A stretch of DNA of 64,000 nucleotides, from assembly GCA_001769195.1 (NCBI GenBank), contig MEOK01000017.1:28957-92956 (forward strand), given 5' to 3'. This document shows, one piece after another, positions 1 through 8,183 of the stretch; position 1 is the first letter of the stretch, and every line of letters starts with the position of its first letter. The position numbers were made by a program, and so were the translations under genes. The notes under the pieces were generated by a model. It saw nothing but the letters and a program-made list of their open reading frames with translations. It ran no database searches and was not told the origin of the DNA. Source of the stretch: Bacteroidetes bacterium GWF2_40_14 (lineage in GTDB: Bacteria; Bacteroidota; Bacteroidia; Bacteroidales; UBA932).

Positions 1-168
1 AGTCTGGCTGTATCTGTCAGAAGGTTGCATGACATCGGGAAAAGTGGATGGATGTTACTGGTTGCTCTTATTCCGATAATTGGTGCTATCTGGTTGCTAA
101 TTCTTTTCTTTACTGAGGGGACCCATGCAGTAAACGAATACGGACCTGATCCTAAAGAAAAATTATGA
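1..168 (+). CDS. DUF805 family membrane protein, C-terminal end (partial)
   Basis: The window opens inside this gene; 55 residues of the C-terminus are visible. They contain the DUF805 hallmark RRLHDIGKSGW, a hydrophobic helix (roughly MLLVALIPIIGAIWLLILFF) and the usual ending with NEYGPDP. DUF805 proteins are small inner-membrane proteins of unknown function. Its stop overlaps the ATG of the next gene (ATGA), so the two are probably translationally coupled. The start and N-terminal helices lie outside the window. The family call is good; the function is unknown. Confidence 0.85.
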   Translation, partial: SLAVSVRRLHDIGKSGWMLLVALIPIIGAIWLLILFFTEGTHAVNEYGPDPKEKL

Positions 169-623
169 AATACCCTCAACTCCATTCAATAGAAGAGATC
201 CGCAGGAGCCATGGCTCCATACGAAATGTAAATGTCCTCAACAAGGAAAACCTCTCTGCAGTTAATAAAATTGCATTATGGATAACAAACCACGTTGGCA
301 GCATGGGATTTTTTACTATAATTTTCAGTTGGACAGCTCTGTGGCTGAGCTGGAACACTCTGGCTCCGGTTGAACTGAGATTTGATCCGTTTCCTGCATT
401 TGTTCTGTGGCTTTTTATATCCAATATGATTCAGATATGTCTTATGCCCCTAATTTTGATAGGGCAAAACCTGCAGGCAAAACATTCCGAAATTCATGCA
501 GAGGAAGAATATTCTATGAATCAAAAATCAGAAATGGAAATTGAAACGATCCTGATGCATCTTGAAAATCAGAATGAGTTAATTATTAAAATATTAGAGC
601 GGCTGGAGAAATCAGAAAAGTGA
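165..623 (+). CDS. DUF1003 family membrane protein
   Basis: A protein of 152 residues. It has the DUF1003 pattern: an N-terminal soluble stretch, a first membrane helix after NHVGSMGFF (about residues 43-65), the conserved FDPFPAFVLWLFIS motif leading into a second helix (about 74-98), then a charged C-terminal tail that is probably coiled coil. The family has no established biochemical role. It starts on the ATGA overlap with the preceding DUF805 gene, which fixes the start. Its last 12 bases overlap the 3' end of the convergent TfoX-like gene. Confidence 0.85.
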   Translation: MKYPQLHSIEEIRRSHGSIRNVNVLNKENLSAVNKIALWITNHVGSMGFFTIIFSWTALWLSWNTLAPVELRFDPFPAFVLWLFISNMIQICLMPLILIGQNLQAKHSEIHAEEEYSMNQKSEMEIETILMHLENQNELIIKILERLEKSEK

Positions 624-956
624 TTTTCTAACGTTTTTTGTCTTCAGTTTAGGTGCAGGTAGCTCCGGGTAGCTGATTTTAATTAGTTGCGCCAGGAAAT
701 CTCTGTCTTCCAGTTTATCTTCTATCAGAAAAAAGTTTTTTGCCCCCGGATAGGGAGGAGCTTCAACAAGCTCTCCTTCAAGAAAATTTCTTCCAGCAAC
801 AGTAGGTTTTATAAACAGTTTGTTGTCGCATATAAGTGCTATTACCTTTTCCTGACAGTAAACGACATATTCGCCCATCATCTTCCTTTTGGAGATGGCT
901 CCTGCTCCGGACATCTGTTCGGTTACAAAATCGGCAAAATCCTGACTAGTTGACAT
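612..956 (-). CDS. TfoX/Sxy N-terminal domain protein
   Basis: A protein of 114 residues matching the TfoX N-terminal domain: an opening helix, then KRKMMGEYVVYCQEKVIALICDN and KPTVAGRNFL, the strands typical of this alpha/beta fold. In gammaproteobacteria the two-domain TfoX/Sxy controls competence. Here only the N-terminal domain is present, as in many single-domain homologues of unknown function, so no competence role should be assumed. It lies 31 bp downstream of the flavin reductase on the same strand and may share its transcript. Confidence 0.8.
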   Translation of the reverse strand: MSTSQDFADFVTEQMSGAGAISKRKMMGEYVVYCQEKVIALICDNKLFIKPTVAGRNFLEGELVEAPPYPGAKNFFLIEDKLEDRDFLAQLIKISYPELPAPKLKTKNVRKSLF

Positions 957-987
957 TTATTTCTCTATTAGTCTATTATTCGATTTT

Positions 988-1506
988 CTACCTCTCCCAC
1001 ACTTTTATTATCTCTGCAATATACATTTTATGAAGTCCCCCTTTTGTACTGTAATGTGTATAAACAGGTTCCTTATTGAGAAATGAATCGATCGTAAGCA
1101 TGTCGGCATAAAGTTTTTTACATTCGATTACTAACCTGGCTTCGGCAAAAGTGGGATTTCCCAATTCTGTGAAATGAGGTGTGAGTGAGGCCTCTGAGAC
1201 TTTGTCACAATCACGGCCACTTACCGATCCGCAAATGTCAAGTGCCTTCTGATATTTTTCATCGAAAAAAGAGAGGGTAAATGAATCAAACTTTTCCGCA
1301 AATTCAAAAGTATATCTTTCAGGACGTATAAAGACAAACACAACAGGCTTGTTCCATATGTAACCTGCCCCTCCCCAGTTGGCAGTCATTGTGTTGAACT
1401 TCTCTTTGTTTCCCGCCGTAACCAGCATCCAGTCATCCGATATAAGCTTTATAAGATTATCGTCTATTGCCTTTGGGTCAATTTGTGTGTATCCGGAATC
1501 TTTCAT
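988..1506 (-). CDS. Flavin reductase-like (flavoredoxin-type) protein
   Basis: A cytoplasmic protein of 172 residues with the FMN-binding split-barrel fold of flavin reductase-like proteins: MLVTAGNKEKFNTMTANWGGAG near the N-terminus, PVVFVFIRPERYTF, then FTLSFF and a C-terminal IAEIIKVW. These proteins bind FMN and use NAD(P)H, or act as flavoredoxins. The substrate cannot be deduced. It is read divergently from the nucleotide-sugar dehydratase at 1559, with 52 bp between the two starts. Confidence 0.8.
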   Translation of the reverse strand: MKDSGYTQIDPKAIDDNLIKLISDDWMLVTAGNKEKFNTMTANWGGAGYIWNKPVVFVFIRPERYTFEFAEKFDSFTLSFFDEKYQKALDICGSVSGRDCDKVSEASLTPHFTELGNPTFAEARLVIECKKLYADMLTIDSFLNKEPVYTHYSTKGGLHKMYIAEIIKVWER

Positions 1507-1545
1507 GGTAGTATAGTTTAGTTATGTAAAATTAGTCATTTTATC

Positions 1546-1553
1546 TATCTTTG
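1546..1553 (+). promoter_or_regulatory. -7 box TATCTTTG immediately before the dehydratase gene
   Basis: TATCTTTG matches the Bacteroidota -7 consensus TAnnTTTG. It ends only 5 bp before the ATG at 1559, so transcription would begin at or next to the start codon, giving a leaderless or nearly leaderless mRNA. No convincing -33 TTG is visible. Confidence 0.45.
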
Positions 1554-1558
1554 GGTAT

Positions 1559-2575
1559 ATGTTAACAAATAAGACTATAGTGATTACCGGCGGAACAGGT
1601 TCTTTCGGAACAGCTCTTGTAAATCGCCTGCGAAACTCACATTTAAAGGAGATCAGGGTTTTCTCACGAGATAAGAAAAAACAGGAAGAGATGTTGGCAG
1701 GCCTTAACATATCCGATAGGGTCCGTTTTTTTGAGGGGGACATTAAAGACAAAGAGAGTCTGACATCGGCTATGAAGGGCGCTGACTTTGTTTTCCATGC
1801 TGCGGCATTAAAGGAGATTCCATATTGTGAATCGTTTCCCATGGAAGCTGTCGAGATTAATGTAACTGGCACAAAAAACGTTATAGATAGTGCTATTGAG
1901 GCAGGTGTAAAAAAAATAGTGGTAGTAAGTTCCGATAAGGCATGCTATCCCTTAAGTGCCATGGGAATATCAAAGGCAATGATGGAAAAGGTTGCGCTTG
2001 CCATAGCTCGCTCGTCTGAAGAAAAGGAAAAGGCCGACAATACTCCATCTACTGCTATATGTGTCGTCAGGTTTGGAAACCTGATGGGTTCAAATGGAAC
2101 AGTTGTTCCCTTGTTCGTGAATCAGATAAAAGCCGGGAAAGATCTTACCGTAACGAATCCTGATATGACCCGGTTCATGATGACTCCCGACACAGCTGTT
2201 GACTTGGCTCTTTTTGCATTAATGCACGGGAAAAACGGAGATATAATCCTTAAGAATGCACCATCTGCCTCTCTGGATACACTAACCAAAGCTCTGATTG
2301 AAATTTACGGTAATTCAAACAACAAGGTAAAGATTATAGGACCTCGCCCCGGAGAAAAGTTATTTGAAACCATGGCTACACAGGAAGAGATGCTGAAAGC
2401 AGAAAGTATTGGCGAGGACGACGATTCGGGAAAGTATATCAGAATTCCTGTAATTGCAGGTTTAGAGAATAAATCGGACAACACTGCTGTTTTCACCCCA
2501 GAAGATTTCAACTCACATAATGCCAATCGTCTGGATATTGAAGGAATGAAGCAGCTGCTCTCCACACTTGTGTAA
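1559..2575 (+). CDS. UDP-N-acetylglucosamine 4,6-dehydratase family protein (CapE/WbjB/FnlA-like, SMK triad)
   Basis: A protein of 338 residues and an extended short-chain dehydrogenase. It has a nucleotide-binding motif GGTGSFG at residues 9-15 and an acidic residue in FEGDIKD. The usual catalytic YxxxK is replaced by MxxxK within SAMGISKAMMEK, the SMK arrangement known from inverting UDP-GlcNAc 4,6-dehydratases such as CapE, WbjB and FnlA. Those enzymes make the first intermediate toward UDP-N-acetyl-L-fucosamine. RPGEKLFET near the C-terminus also fits the family. The partner genes of that pathway (reductase, 2-epimerase) are not adjacent, so the final sugar is unknown. Confidence 0.8.
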   Translation: MLTNKTIVITGGTGSFGTALVNRLRNSHLKEIRVFSRDKKKQEEMLAGLNISDRVRFFEGDIKDKESLTSAMKGADFVFHAAALKEIPYCESFPMEAVEINVTGTKNVIDSAIEAGVKKIVVVSSDKACYPLSAMGISKAMMEKVALAIARSSEEKEKADNTPSTAICVVRFGNLMGSNGTVVPLFVNQIKAGKDLTVTNPDMTRFMMTPDTAVDLALFALMHGKNGDIILKNAPSASLDTLTKALIEIYGNSNNKVKIIGPRPGEKLFETMATQEEMLKAESIGEDDDSGKYIRIPVIAGLENKSDNTAVFTPEDFNSHNANRLDIEGMKQLLSTLV

Positions 2576-2624
2576 ACATATTACACTTTTCACTTCTACT
2601 AATCTTTTGCTCCTCCGATTACTG

Positions 2625-4772
2625 TTATTTTATTGTAAAGTAAAATTTTGTTCCAACTCCTGGTTCCGACTCAACCCATATATCGCCACCAAGGATATTT
2701 ACGTATTCCTTGACTATGGAAAGGCCCAGACCGGTACCTTCAAAAATCCGCTGATTTCCGCTCTCTACCTGATAAAACCGAGAAAATACCTTTTCCAGGT
2801 TCTCTTTGGCAATGCCAATTCCTGTGTCCTGGACAAAGAAAATCATCTGTCCGCCATCTATCTTATAACCAAACTGTACAGATCCTTCTGTAGTGAATTT
2901 TATAGCATTACTAACCAGGTTTGAAAAAATCTGTTGCAATTTTGTCTTGTCAGTATAGATTTCTCTCATGTCGGGGGATGGCACTACAACTTTGAAGTCG
3001 AAAGAAAATTTCAGCTTGTTATAAAACATGTATACATCGTCGAGAACCTCATTAACGTCAAATGTCTCCTTATGAGGGGCAACCTGTCCGGCTTCGATTT
3101 TTGCCATATCAATAACATCATTGACAATATTCATAAGTCTGTAGGCACTACTGTTAACAATAGAGATATACTCTTTTTGTCTTTCATCGGTTACCTCTCC
3201 CATGAGGATATCTGTAAATCCTATTATTCCATTCATGGGGGTACGTATCTCATGACTTATATTTGCCAGAAAAGCGGTCTTTAATCTGTCGCTCTCTTCT
3301 GCCTTATCTTTTGCTGCTTTTAAACTGTTTATATTTGTAAGCCTTTCAATAAACATTCCTATGTTACTTGCAAAGATTTCCAAAATTAACAAATCTTCCA
3401 GTGAGTATGCGTTTGCATCGTGGTAATCCTGGACTGCTACTACTCCTGTTATCTTATTTAAAGTTGAGTCCATTAGCGGTGCCCCCATCCAAACAGGTGA
3501 ATACTCTCCTATATCTTTCAGATTATACTCCTCCCTAATCTCCTTCTCTGTTTCTGCCGTCACACGTTTTCCCTTCCCAGTTATCCTGACATAATCGGTA
3601 AGAGTATTTTCCAGACACATAAGCTCATCGGTTTCAAAGTTATCATACTCGTCCACAAAATAGGGACAGCTGTATTTGTTTGCTTCTTTATTGTATATAG
3701 CTATATAGAAGTTATCGGCTTTTATGACCTTTTTCATTAAAGAGTGCACCTTGCCAAGAAATGTTCTGAGGTCAGTATTTTCCAGGGATATCCTTGATAT
3801 GTCCAGTAATACCTGCTGAAGCTCTACTCTTTTCTTGCTCTGGGTCACGTCTCTCATTATGCCCCCTACTCCCTTTTTCCCTTTACTCAGATTTACGGGA
3901 AATTTCGTTATCTCATATATTCTCTCACCTAGTTTCTCCTCAGCTGAAAACAATACACCTTCTTCCAAGGCTCTTTTATCAGACGATGGGCATGGTGATA
4001 TTAAATCTTCAGATGCTAGTTCCTGGTCGGTTTTATTAAGTATTTCTTCTTTGGTTTTACTGAAGAACCTACAGGTTGCTTCGTTTGCAATAATATACCT
4101 TAGCTGTTCATCTTTGACAAACATACAGTCACTGTTTGCATTGATAAATGTTACGTATCTCTCTTCTCCAAGTTTTAACGCATTTTTTGCATTCCATCCC
4201 GACAATCTGCTGATTAAAATACGTCCAAGCAACATCGAACCTATCGGATATATAACCAGAACCGGCAAGGCCATCTTTGTCAAAGTTATCCATAAAACCT
4301 CCTTTGGTAAAAAAACCGTGCAGGCAAGCATTACTATATGGGTCAACATGCTTACTTTGAATAGATCCAGAAGATAGTTTCCTTTCCTCCAGTCGGGATA
4401 GAATTTTTTCCAAAGTATTCCAATGGAACCAGATGTGACAATAACAGCAACTCCCATCCATACACCGGCACCTCCAAGATATATCCTGTATAATGCTGTA
4501 ATAGTCATAGATATTATTGTAGGAATTGGTCCGAAGAAAAGTCCGGAATTTAAAAGAAGAATGGAACGTGTATCAAAAGTCAGCCCCGGAACAAGCACCC
4601 AGGGGGTCATCATGAGCACAATTCCAATTATGCCTATAGCAGTACCAAGAAAGTATTTGTAAAGTATTTTGATGAATCCATCCTCCTTTCTCCACACAAG
4701 ATCGTATAACAAGCTGAATGCAAGCAGGATTGCGACATTTTGCACCAAGCCTAAAATCATTGAGTCGTTCAT
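2625..4772 (-). CDS. LytS-like multi-sensor histidine kinase (5TM-PAS-GAF-HisKA-HATPase)
   Basis: An inner-membrane sensor kinase of 715 residues. The N-terminus (about 1-195) carries several hydrophobic helices resembling the 5TM-LYT receptor module. A PAS domain (about 203-315) and a GAF domain (about 325-480) follow. HisKA has the phospho-acceptor His in SHEIRTPMNG near residue 507. The ATPase domain shows the N box (NLVSNAIKF), G1 (DTGIGI) and G2 (GTGLGLSI). There is no receiver domain and no neighbouring response regulator, so it is an orphan in this window. The signal is unknown; the domain order suggests one membrane-derived and two cytosolic inputs. Confidence 0.9.
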   Translation of the reverse strand: MNDSMILGLVQNVAILLAFSLLYDLVWRKEDGFIKILYKYFLGTAIGIIGIVLMMTPWVLVPGLTFDTRSILLLNSGLFFGPIPTIISMTITALYRIYLGGAGVWMGVAVIVTSGSIGILWKKFYPDWRKGNYLLDLFKVSMLTHIVMLACTVFLPKEVLWITLTKMALPVLVIYPIGSMLLGRILISRLSGWNAKNALKLGEERYVTFINANSDCMFVKDEQLRYIIANEATCRFFSKTKEEILNKTDQELASEDLISPCPSSDKRALEEGVLFSAEEKLGERIYEITKFPVNLSKGKKGVGGIMRDVTQSKKRVELQQVLLDISRISLENTDLRTFLGKVHSLMKKVIKADNFYIAIYNKEANKYSCPYFVDEYDNFETDELMCLENTLTDYVRITGKGKRVTAETEKEIREEYNLKDIGEYSPVWMGAPLMDSTLNKITGVVAVQDYHDANAYSLEDLLILEIFASNIGMFIERLTNINSLKAAKDKAEESDRLKTAFLANISHEIRTPMNGIIGFTDILMGEVTDERQKEYISIVNSSAYRLMNIVNDVIDMAKIEAGQVAPHKETFDVNEVLDDVYMFYNKLKFSFDFKVVVPSPDMREIYTDKTKLQQIFSNLVSNAIKFTTEGSVQFGYKIDGGQMIFFVQDTGIGIAKENLEKVFSRFYQVESGNQRIFEGTGLGLSIVKEYVNILGGDIWVESEPGVGTKFYFTIK

Positions 4773-4797
4773 TTTCAGATGTTCATGATTACTGTAA

Positions 4798-4805
4798 CAA
4801 ATCTA
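4798..4805 (-). promoter_or_regulatory. -7 box (TAGATTTG) upstream of the sensor kinase
   Basis: Read on the minus strand this is TAGATTTG, matching TAnnTTTG, 25 bp upstream of the kinase ATG. No -33 element is evident at the usual spacing. Confidence 0.4.
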
Positions 4806-4889
4806 CTAATAAAAAAGCGGAAACTGAAATGCAGATTTTTAGATCTGCTTTCAATTCCCGCCTCGGTTTATTTTATTAGATTTCTCAAT

Positions 4890-4912
4890 GGGTACACAAT
4901 GTGCATCCCCAT
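4890..4912 (+). repeat. Dispersed GGGTACACAAT repeat, copy 1
   Basis: Begins GGGTACACAATGTGC and ends TCCCCAT. GTACCC follows shortly after, so the unit can fold with its own first six bases. Two more copies flank the ferritin gene at 15325 and, inverted, at 15965. This copy sits in the gap between the TlpA-like gene and the sensor kinase. Confidence 0.6.
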
Positions 4913-4927
4913 TAACTCCCAAGTACC

Positions 4928-6055
4928 CTATTTAAGTATCTCAGCAAGTTTATCCAATAATGCTTTGCCTCTTAGGTTTTTGCCAACTATTACACCATTT
5001 GGGTCTATCAGTACATTCTGAGGAATTGATCTGATGCCATATGATTTTGACACTTCATTGTTCCAGTATTTAAGGTCAGAGACGTGTGTCCATGTAAGAC
5101 CGTCTTTCTTAATTGCATCGAGCCATTTTTGTTTTCCTTTTTCGTCATCTAGTGAGACTCCCAATACGGTGAATCCTTTATCTTTATATTGATTGAATGC
5201 GTTTACCACATTAGGATTTTCTCCACGGCATGGTCCACACCATGAAGCCCAAAAGTCTACAAGTACATATTTTCCTCTGAAGCTCGACAATTTAACAGGG
5301 TTTCCGTCAGGATCGTTTTGCGTAAAATCCGGAGCAACTGCACCTACCATTGTTTTTTTCATAATTTCAAGGCTTGCTGCATACTCAACACCTGCAGGGG
5401 AAGCCTTGATATCTGCTGTCAGACCGTTGTATAATGGAGCAACCTTATTGTATTCCGGAATAGATCCACCATAAGCTTTGATGGCTTCAAGACTGATGAA
5501 ACTTGCAGGATTTGCTTTAATAAAAGCAAGGGTTGCTGCCTCTTTCTCAGCCATGATTGCATTATATCTGATTGTCAGAGGTGCCCTTACTGCCTCGTCT
5601 TGCTGTTTATCCTTAGGCAGGGCATTGTACTCGTCATTGAAGGCTTTCATCTTCAAATCAGAAGGTTTCAAGGCTTCCATATAAATATCGTTATCGGCAT
5701 TTATCTTTGAACCTGATATCTTTGCATTTTTCAATGAGTCGGGGCTTGATACTTTAATAACACCGGCCTCAAGGTACATTGGAAGCTGGGCTGCTGTCCT
5801 GCTGCGCATGCCGGATCCTTTATAATTTATTACCAGATTTGCTTTAACAGGGGCATTTACTAATCCTTTGAATTCGAATTTCCCGTCAACAATAGCAGAT
5901 GAGTCTGTAATGTTGTCAGTAGCTGTACGATATGCCAGGTATGCTTTTGCAGGTGCATTAAGCTTCCCAACCTCACCTTTAATTGTGTATTCTCCCTTCT
6001 GTGCAAATAGAGACATAGGAGCGAGCAATAGAATTGCTAAAATTGTTTTTTTCAT
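4928..6055 (-). CDS. Thiol:disulfide oxidoreductase, DUF4369 + TlpA-like domains
   Basis: An exported protein of 375 residues with a signal peptide (MKKTILAILLLAPMSLFAQ). The N-terminal beta-rich DUF4369 domain (about 20-120) is common in Bacteroidota. A helical linker and a C-terminal TlpA/ResA thioredoxin fold (about 240-375) follow, with WASWCGPC as the active site and a cis-proline loop SIPQN. It likely reduces or isomerises disulfides in the periplasm. It follows the SusCD-linked thioredoxin gene on the same strand, but a terminator-like hairpin at 6171-6221 separates them, so it probably has its own promoter. Confidence 0.88.
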   Translation of the reverse strand: MKKTILAILLLAPMSLFAQKGEYTIKGEVGKLNAPAKAYLAYRTATDNITDSSAIVDGKFEFKGLVNAPVKANLVINYKGSGMRSRTAAQLPMYLEAGVIKVSSPDSLKNAKISGSKINADNDIYMEALKPSDLKMKAFNDEYNALPKDKQQDEAVRAPLTIRYNAIMAEKEAATLAFIKANPASFISLEAIKAYGGSIPEYNKVAPLYNGLTADIKASPAGVEYAASLEIMKKTMVGAVAPDFTQNDPDGNPVKLSSFRGKYVLVDFWASWCGPCRGENPNVVNAFNQYKDKGFTVLGVSLDDEKGKQKWLDAIKKDGLTWTHVSDLKYWNNEVSKSYGIRSIPQNVLIDPNGVIVGKNLRGKALLDKLAEILK

Positions 6056-6170
6056 TTAAAATTGATTTTTATTGTGATTGAATTTATTTTTTGTTTATAC
6101 TATAAGTACACTTTATTAAGGGTTATCCCTAAATAATGTTGTAAAACTACAATTTTATTATCTTAATATA

Positions 6171-6221
6171 CAAAAACAGAAACCGAAAGTGTGTGTTTTT
6201 ATTACAAACTCGCGGTTTCTG
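6171..6221 (-). terminator. Rho-independent terminator after the SusCD locus
   Basis: CAGAAACCG (6177-6185) pairs perfectly with CGGTTTCTG (6213-6221) across a 27-nt loop. On the minus strand the stem is followed by TTTTTG. It lies just downstream of the thioredoxin-like gene that ends at 6239 and would close the sigma-to-thioredoxin operon. Confidence 0.6.
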
Positions 6222-6238
6222 CTTAGAGAAAAGAGGTT

Positions 6239-7354
6239 TTATTTACTCAACAACCTAATCTTTTCAATTACACTTGACTTTGTCTCAAGTAGGGATTCCC
6301 GTTTATCTGCGGTTACTGTTGGCAATAACTGGTCTATCCATTTTATTGAATAAGCCAACGCCTCAACATTGTCGCAATACCATGCCAATTGCTCTGCCAT
6401 CATTTTTTTAAACTGATACCTCTCATCTCCTTTAAGGATATTAAAAGCCATCGCATTCTCAATCTCCTCAGCCATTGATGTCCAGTTTGAAAACTTATAT
6501 TTTGCCGGTACCAGATAAGCTAGCCATATAGAAGCCTTAGGATGGTCGCTTTTTTGAGCATATTTTAGGACTGTCTCAAATTCAGGATCATCTGCAGGTG
6601 CCTTTTTGCCAAAAATATAGATTCTGGATTTTGCACCATATAAAACATCAATTTTTGACGACACAGCCTTTTCTCCATACAAACCAACAAACTTATTAAG
6701 GTTATCCATTACATATAAGGTTTGCCTGCTCACTGCAGATTCATCATATTTGAGATACAGGCTCCAATATGTTTTTGTGTACAGAGAATCCAATGAAAAA
6801 TCGGGTGGGAAGATGTTTGACAAAACAGCTTGCTTTTTCTCTCTTAATCCGGCAATATGAAGAGTGTTAACATAAGAAACAATAAAACCGGCATCTCTCC
6901 TGCCACCGTCATAATCTCTGTTTTGTGCTGCCAGATTGTTTTTTCTGTCTATCCCCTGTCTGAATCTATCAAGCATCTCTCCTGCGGTTGATCTTCCCTC
7001 GGTCCTGTGCATTAGGTTACCATCGGAGTCTACAATCAAAAAAACAGGCTCAGTATATACTCCATAGATTTTGCTCAATCGCACTTTTTCCGGCCCTTCT
7101 GTATAATCGGCACTTATAAAACGTTCATTGACAAAATCAGCAACACTGTCTATAGTAAAAATATTGTTTTTCATATACAGACATGGAGAACATTTTGGTG
7201 ACCCGAAATCTAAAAAAACAAGCTTTTTCTGAGCCTTTGCCGCTTTCAGGACATCTTCCAGAGGTACATTTTTTTGCAGGTTTACTTTTCTGGTCTGAGC
7301 ATAAGCCAAGCCGGGAAGAGATAGAATAAGCAATGCTATAATGACATTTCTCAT
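6239..7354 (-). CDS. Periplasmic thioredoxin-fold protein of the SusCD locus
   Basis: A protein of 371 residues with a signal peptide (cleavage probably after AYA). A thioredoxin-like domain (about 25-150) has the motif FGSPKCSPC, a CxxC with an unusual Ser-Pro interior, and a cis-Pro-like TEPVF. The remaining 220 residues are helical, tetratricopeptide-like in character, without a recognisable family. It begins 4 bp after the DUF4465 lipoprotein and is the last gene of the locus. A role in disulfide handling or protein maturation for the uptake system is inference from position and the CxxC motif. Confidence 0.75.
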   Translation of the reverse strand: MRNVIIALLILSLPGLAYAQTRKVNLQKNVPLEDVLKAAKAQKKLVFLDFGSPKCSPCLYMKNNIFTIDSVADFVNERFISADYTEGPEKVRLSKIYGVYTEPVFLIVDSDGNLMHRTEGRSTAGEMLDRFRQGIDRKNNLAAQNRDYDGGRRDAGFIVSYVNTLHIAGLREKKQAVLSNIFPPDFSLDSLYTKTYWSLYLKYDESAVSRQTLYVMDNLNKFVGLYGEKAVSSKIDVLYGAKSRIYIFGKKAPADDPEFETVLKYAQKSDHPKASIWLAYLVPAKYKFSNWTSMAEEIENAMAFNILKGDERYQFKKMMAEQLAWYCDNVEALAYSIKWIDQLLPTVTADKRESLLETKSSVIEKIRLLSK

Positions 7355-7358
7355 CTTA

Positions 7359-8171
7359 TCATTTTTTAAGCCTTATACCGTCAAGACAGAAGTAGGAATT
7401 TATCAGGTCCTTACTGTTAGCATCTTTATACGAGCAGCTTGTGCTGAATACAACCTTCGTAACCATTCCAAGTGGTTTAAGATCCGCTGCAACCCATTCT
7501 GCCCTAATAAAGGCAAAAGCGGGATTCAGTGGGTCGGCACCCTTTCTGCAACACAGATATACTTCAACTGTACCAGTAAGTGCAGAGCCGTTATAGCCTT
7601 TGACAATTACTTTATAATAGTCACCGTCTAAGGTAAGTTTTCTTGTAACTCCTGTTGCGTAGGTATTCCAGATTGCTTTTGGAGCCGATGGTATATTGGG
7701 ATTTGCTATAGAGGTTCCTGAGTTGGCTCCATAAGTCATTGCCAGATAGTTATAAGTGTTGTTCGCAAACAATGCAAGGTCAATTACAGCTGCTTTGTCC
7801 AGTGTGAAATAAGTATCTGTCTCATTGTCGGCACAAGCAACAGCATAGACTTCTGTCATGTTTCTGTATGCTGTATAAACACTCAGAATATTTGTATCTC
7901 TGGCAGCCTTGGTGTTTGTCCAGACAAAAGAGCGGTTGTTCTGGTTCGAATAAGCGAAGCCGCTAAAGGTTCCATCTGGATTCTTCTTAGTATTGAACCT
8001 TATTCCGCCGGAGGTAAATCCTCCATCCGGAACAGCATTTGTGTAAGTGCCTAGTTTCAATTCGTTGAAAGTAATGTCATTTGGAATTGAAACCAGTAAT
8101 TCTGCTTTATCGGAGCAAGAATAAGTAAGTAATATGGCACTTGTGAGTATTGTAAATAATATTTTTTTCAT
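7359..8171 (-). CDS. DUF4465 family lipoprotein
   Basis: A protein of 270 residues with a lipoprotein signal (LTYSC, Cys near residue 19). The body has the DUF4465 signature, FTSGGIRFNTKK followed by GFAYSN, and a beta-sandwich pattern throughout. DUF4465 proteins occur next to SusC/SusD genes in Bacteroidota and are presumed surface ligand-binding partners. It sits 12 bp after SusD in the same operon, so it probably forms part of the outer-membrane complex. The ligand is unknown; no glycoside hydrolase is encoded in the locus. Confidence 0.75.
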   Translation of the reverse strand: MKKILFTILTSAILLTYSCSDKAELLVSIPNDITFNELKLGTYTNAVPDGGFTSGGIRFNTKKNPDGTFSGFAYSNQNNRSFVWTNTKAARDTNILSVYTAYRNMTEVYAVACADNETDTYFTLDKAAVIDLALFANNTYNYLAMTYGANSGTSIANPNIPSAPKAIWNTYATGVTRKLTLDGDYYKVIVKGYNGSALTGTVEVYLCCRKGADPLNPAFAFIRAEWVAADLKPLGMVTKVVFSTSCSYKDANSKDLINSYFCLDGIRLKK

Positions 8172-8183
8172 ATTAACAAGTTT

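Noticed and set aside
2568..4377. Several plus-strand ORFs of 80-180 residues
   Set aside because: All are shadows of the sensor kinase gene, with no recognisable domains.
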